This document shows positions 62,011-64,000 of a stretch of DNA of 64,000 nucleotides, in pieces. Numbering within the stretch: the stretch's first letter is position 1; the number at the start of each line of letters is the position of its first letter. The DNA is from Marinobacter sp. JH2 (GTDB taxonomy: Bacteria; Pseudomonadota; Gammaproteobacteria; Pseudomonadales; Oleiphilaceae), in contig NZ_CP037934.1 of assembly GCF_004353225.1 (NCBI RefSeq), positions 124,001 to 188,000 on the forward strand, given 5' to 3'. The notes under the pieces are model-generated. The model was not told the origin of the DNA and ran no database searches. It was given only the letters and a program-made list of their open reading frames with translations. The translations under genes and the position numbers were made by a program.

Positions 62011-62031
62011 AGATTACGTTGTTCCTGTTAA

Positions 62032-62238
62032 TTACAGGCCAACAACGTTCTCTGCCTGAGGGCCTTTCTGGCCGTCAGTTACGGTGAACTCTACTTGCTG
62101 GCCTTCAGCCAGAGTCTTGAATCCGCCGCCTTGAATAGCGCTGTAGTGAACAAAAACGTCTGGGCCGCTTTCACGAGTGATAAAGCCAAAACCTTTTGCT
62201 TCGTTGAAGAACTTAACGGTGCCGGTAACTGTAGACAT
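62032..62238 (-). CDS. Cold-shock protein (CspA family)
   Basis: 68 residues, one cold-shock domain: [18 protein letters not shown] (RNP1 KGFGFI) and DVFVHYSAI (RNP2 VFVHY). Single-stranded nucleic-acid chaperone. The ATG at 62238 is the standard start; the frame is open further upstream. The 180 bases before it are AT-rich and may include the long regulatory leader known for csp mRNAs. Confidence 0.95.
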   Translation of the reverse strand: MSTVTGTVKFFNEAKGFGFITRESGPDVFVHYSAIQGGGFKTLAEGQQVEFTVTDGQKGPQAENVVGL

Positions 62239-62421
62239 AATATACAACCTGATTTTAATCAATAATTTGCCGCCAAGAGATCGTTGTGATCTTTGATCAG
62301 CGAATGCGGAAACATAAAAACGTGCAGGGTCAAAAACAGGACTAGAAGTATGACTACTTGAAATGTCTTATTCGTGAAATGCTTTGCTAAATCTTTCCAA
62401 CGAGAGACAAGGTACGCGAAT

Positions 62422-63219
62422 TCAGGGGCGTTGCAAAGTTTTTTCACAATTATTTTCAAATTTGCATTCGATGATCTCGACAGACCCTGGCAGGCCTACT
62501 CGCTCCTTGTTCAGAATTCTGTCGGTATAGAAACGGTCAACGTAGTTGAACGAAGCGACTTTGCAGTGTGAATCGTGCGTCCATTTGCTGTGATCCGCAA
62601 CCAGAAGGCGGGCGCTGGTATTGGCAATGATGGCTCTGCTGACTTCCGCTTCGCGGATCTCGTGATCCATCAAGCCGTTAACTAAGTCCAGGCTGCCGGT
62701 GCTGACAATGCCGAAATCGGTTGTGAACGAACTGAAGAAGTTGGTGACTTCTGGCCCCACTACGTCGTGATGAGCGTGGCGGTAGGTGCCACCGGAAACA
62801 ATCACTTCAATCCCAGAGTTGCCTGAAAGAGCCGCCGCGACACGAAAGTTGTTGGTCAATATGCGCAGTGAGGTGTGCCCAATCAGTGCTTGGGCGACGA
62901 GCTCGATCGTGCTGCCAACGCCCAGGCTTACCGTGGCACCTTCCGGAATGTCGGCGGCAACGCGATGGGCTATTTGCTGTTTGGCAAGCAGATTGGGAAC
63001 AGGCTCTTCGGGCAGGGAGACTAGGGGCTGCACTGGCTTAGCGGGCAAGCTGACGCCGCCGTAGCGGCGCCGCAGTAAGCCCTGTTCGCACATTTTGTTG
63101 ATGTCGCGGCGAATGGTTTGCGTGGTCACGCCAAAACGCTGGGCAATGTCTTCAACTTCGACATGCTCTTGTTCATGCACCCATTCCAGGATGCAGCGTT
63201 GGCGTTCTTTGGCGCTCAT
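62422..63219 (-). CDS. DeoR-family transcriptional regulator
   Basis: 265 residues. N-terminal DeoR helix-turn-helix (VEVEDIAQRFGVTTQTIRRD, about 20-40; CEQGLLRRRYGGV) and a DeoRC sensor domain (about 80-240) with SLGVGSTIELVAQAL, LTNNFRVAAAL and VSGGTYRHAHHDVVGPE. The ligand is usually a sugar phosphate or phosphorylated polyol; GlpR-like members sense glycerol-3-phosphate. It follows the HAD phosphatase gene by 16 bases, so it may regulate that sugar-phosphate pathway. Confidence 0.9.
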   Translation of the reverse strand: MSAKERQRCILEWVHEQEHVEVEDIAQRFGVTTQTIRRDINKMCEQGLLRRRYGGVSLPAKPVQPLVSLPEEPVPNLLAKQQIAHRVAADIPEGATVSLGVGSTIELVAQALIGHTSLRILTNNFRVAAALSGNSGIEVIVSGGTYRHAHHDVVGPEVTNFFSSFTTDFGIVSTGSLDLVNGLMDHEIREAEVSRAIIANTSARLLVADHSKWTHDSHCKVASFNYVDRFYTDRILNKERVGLPGSVEIIECKFENNCEKTLQRP

Positions 63220-63235
63220 CAGACTCCGTACTCAA

Positions 63236-64000
63236 TCAAGTGCGATGTTGCAGCCAGACCTCAGCCATTTCCGCAAAGCCCAAGCCCGACGGCTGGCTGG
63301 CAATCGCGGCAGGTTGGTGCGTCATCACAGGTAAATGCTTGCGAATGTTAGCGACCCCGACGCTCATTGGAAAGTTGCGGAACATGCTTTCATCGTTCGG
63401 CGCATCCCCAATGAAGACAGTGCGCTTTCGCAAGGCTTCGGGATCAAGCCCCAGCAGTTCTTGTCCGACTCGAAGAGACATGGTGGATTTGTCGAACTCA
63501 CCCAGCCAAATATTGAGGTGGATAGAACTCTGCCGAACGCTGAAGCCCTGAGCCACCAGCGGATCGTGAATGGCCTTCACCTGTTCTGGTGTGAGCGATT
63601 CCTGCTGGTTGTAATCTACGGCCACATCCACAAACCGGAAGCGTTGGTCGGTGGCCAGCTTGGGTTCGAAGTCCAGTTCCAGGGCGGCGACGGCCTCTAA
63701 AATCGCTTGTTGGTCGTGCTGATGTTTGGCTTCATTTTCCCAATAGTGCCAAGCGATCGTTTGCGGGGCTGTGCGCTCGGCATAGAAGGCTCCGCCTTCG
63801 CCAATCACCGCTTTAACGGGCCAGGTGCGAATGATCTGATCGCACCAGCCTGCACAGCCACCGGTTACCGGGATAATGCTAATGCCGGCTTCGGCCAGCC
63901 GGCAGAGGGCAAGATAAGTTTCTGGCAACAGCCGGCCACCGGTGGTGAGTGTGTCGTCCACATCGGTGAACAGAATGTCGGCAGTGCCAAAATCGATAAG
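63236..64000 (-). CDS. HAD-superfamily phosphatase, 5' end beyond the window
   Basis: 255 codons are present, the start lies past the right edge. The nucleophile motif FTDVDDTLTT is at the edge, followed by LPETYLALCRLAEAGISIIP (type IIB cap), and the terminal metal-binding FIGDAPNDESMFRNFP. HAD-IIB members dephosphorylate sugar phosphates, e.g. mannosyl-3-phosphoglycerate or trehalose-6-phosphate; the substrate is not readable. Probably in one operon with the DeoR regulator. Confidence 0.87.
   Translation of the reverse strand, partial: LIDFGTADILFTDVDDTLTTGGRLLPETYLALCRLAEAGISIIPVTGGCAGWCDQIIRTWPVKAVIGEGGAFYAERTAPQTIAWHYWENEAKHQHDQQAILEAVAALELDFEPKLATDQRFRFVDVAVDYNQQESLTPEQVKAIHDPLVAQGFSVRQSSIHLNIWLGEFDKSTMSLRVGQELLGLDPEALRKRTVFIGDAPNDESMFRNFPMSVGVANIRKHLPVMTHQPAAIASQPSGLGFAEMAEVWLQHRT

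Noticed and set aside
62259..62459. 66-codon minus-strand frame between the cold-shock and DeoR genes
   Set aside because: Overlaps the probable csp leader and the end of the DeoR gene; its hydrophobic stretch follows from AT-rich sequence.

Overview
The window looks like chromosome from a marine gammaproteobacterium, most probably Marinobacter or a close relative. This is inferred from gene content (nickel urease operon, TRAP uptake system, RadD, TrhO, AcpH, paired DUF5666/DUF6502 genes, DUF3348-DUF802-OmpA-DUF2894 operon) and not from a marker gene. No rRNA, tRNA or CRISPR array was recognised.

1-8.4 kb: a subtilisin-like protease (cut by the window edge) is divergent from an ECF sigma factor/anti-sigma pair. 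Both directions carry the same promoter-like motif, GGAAT-N16-CGTT. Next come a hemerythrin protein and a four-gene overlapping operon encoding a MotA/TolQ-like channel with a very long coiled-coil tail, a MotB/OmpA-like partner and two accessory proteins. The first two resemble ZorA and ZorB of the Zorya defence system, but the Zorya effectors are absent. An MFS exporter follows.

8.4-21 kb: two paralogous acidic DUF5666 lipoproteins flank a DUF6502 regulator-like gene. The first lipoprotein and the regulator share a 16-bp operator-like palindrome, TGGGA-N6-TCCCA, present three times. Ordinary genes follow: AcpH, a DsbA-like protein, TrhO, a DUF481 porin, a DUF523/DUF1722 protein, a FilA-like protein, a GntR regulator, glyoxalase I, an EamA exporter and a ComEA-like protein.

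21-27.5 kb: complete urease operon ureDABCEFG plus a HupE/UreJ nickel permease. It is preceded by a sigma-54-like promoter and two NtrC-like sites exactly 30 bp apart, and by a 21-codon ORF whose stop overlaps the ureD start.

27.5-34.5 kb: AT-richer accessory DNA that reads as an integron cassette array without an integrase. Same-strand units (HEPN-like protein; nucleotidyltransferase plus partner; frameshifted potassium channel; small membrane protein) are separated by attC-like sites. A complete IS1182-like element and a remnant of a relative both sit at the GTT of an attC-like core. A decayed HigB/NadS toxin-antitoxin pair closes the region.

34.5-43 kb: a mosaic with three copies of a ~104-bp repeat that each contain a perfect DnaA box, a ParDE module with a palindromic operator, an orphan PAAR effector with a candidate immunity protein, a YHS-domain gene and a broken fragment of a second YHS gene.

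43-64 kb: mostly housekeeping genes (SlyD-like isomerase, ferric-reductase-like protein, RadD, diguanylate cyclase, MtgA, YeiH), then a TRAP transporter with acetoacetyl-CoA synthetase and a MalT/AlkS-type regulator that probably form one catabolic unit, a cold-shock protein, a DeoR regulator and a HAD phosphatase cut by the right edge.
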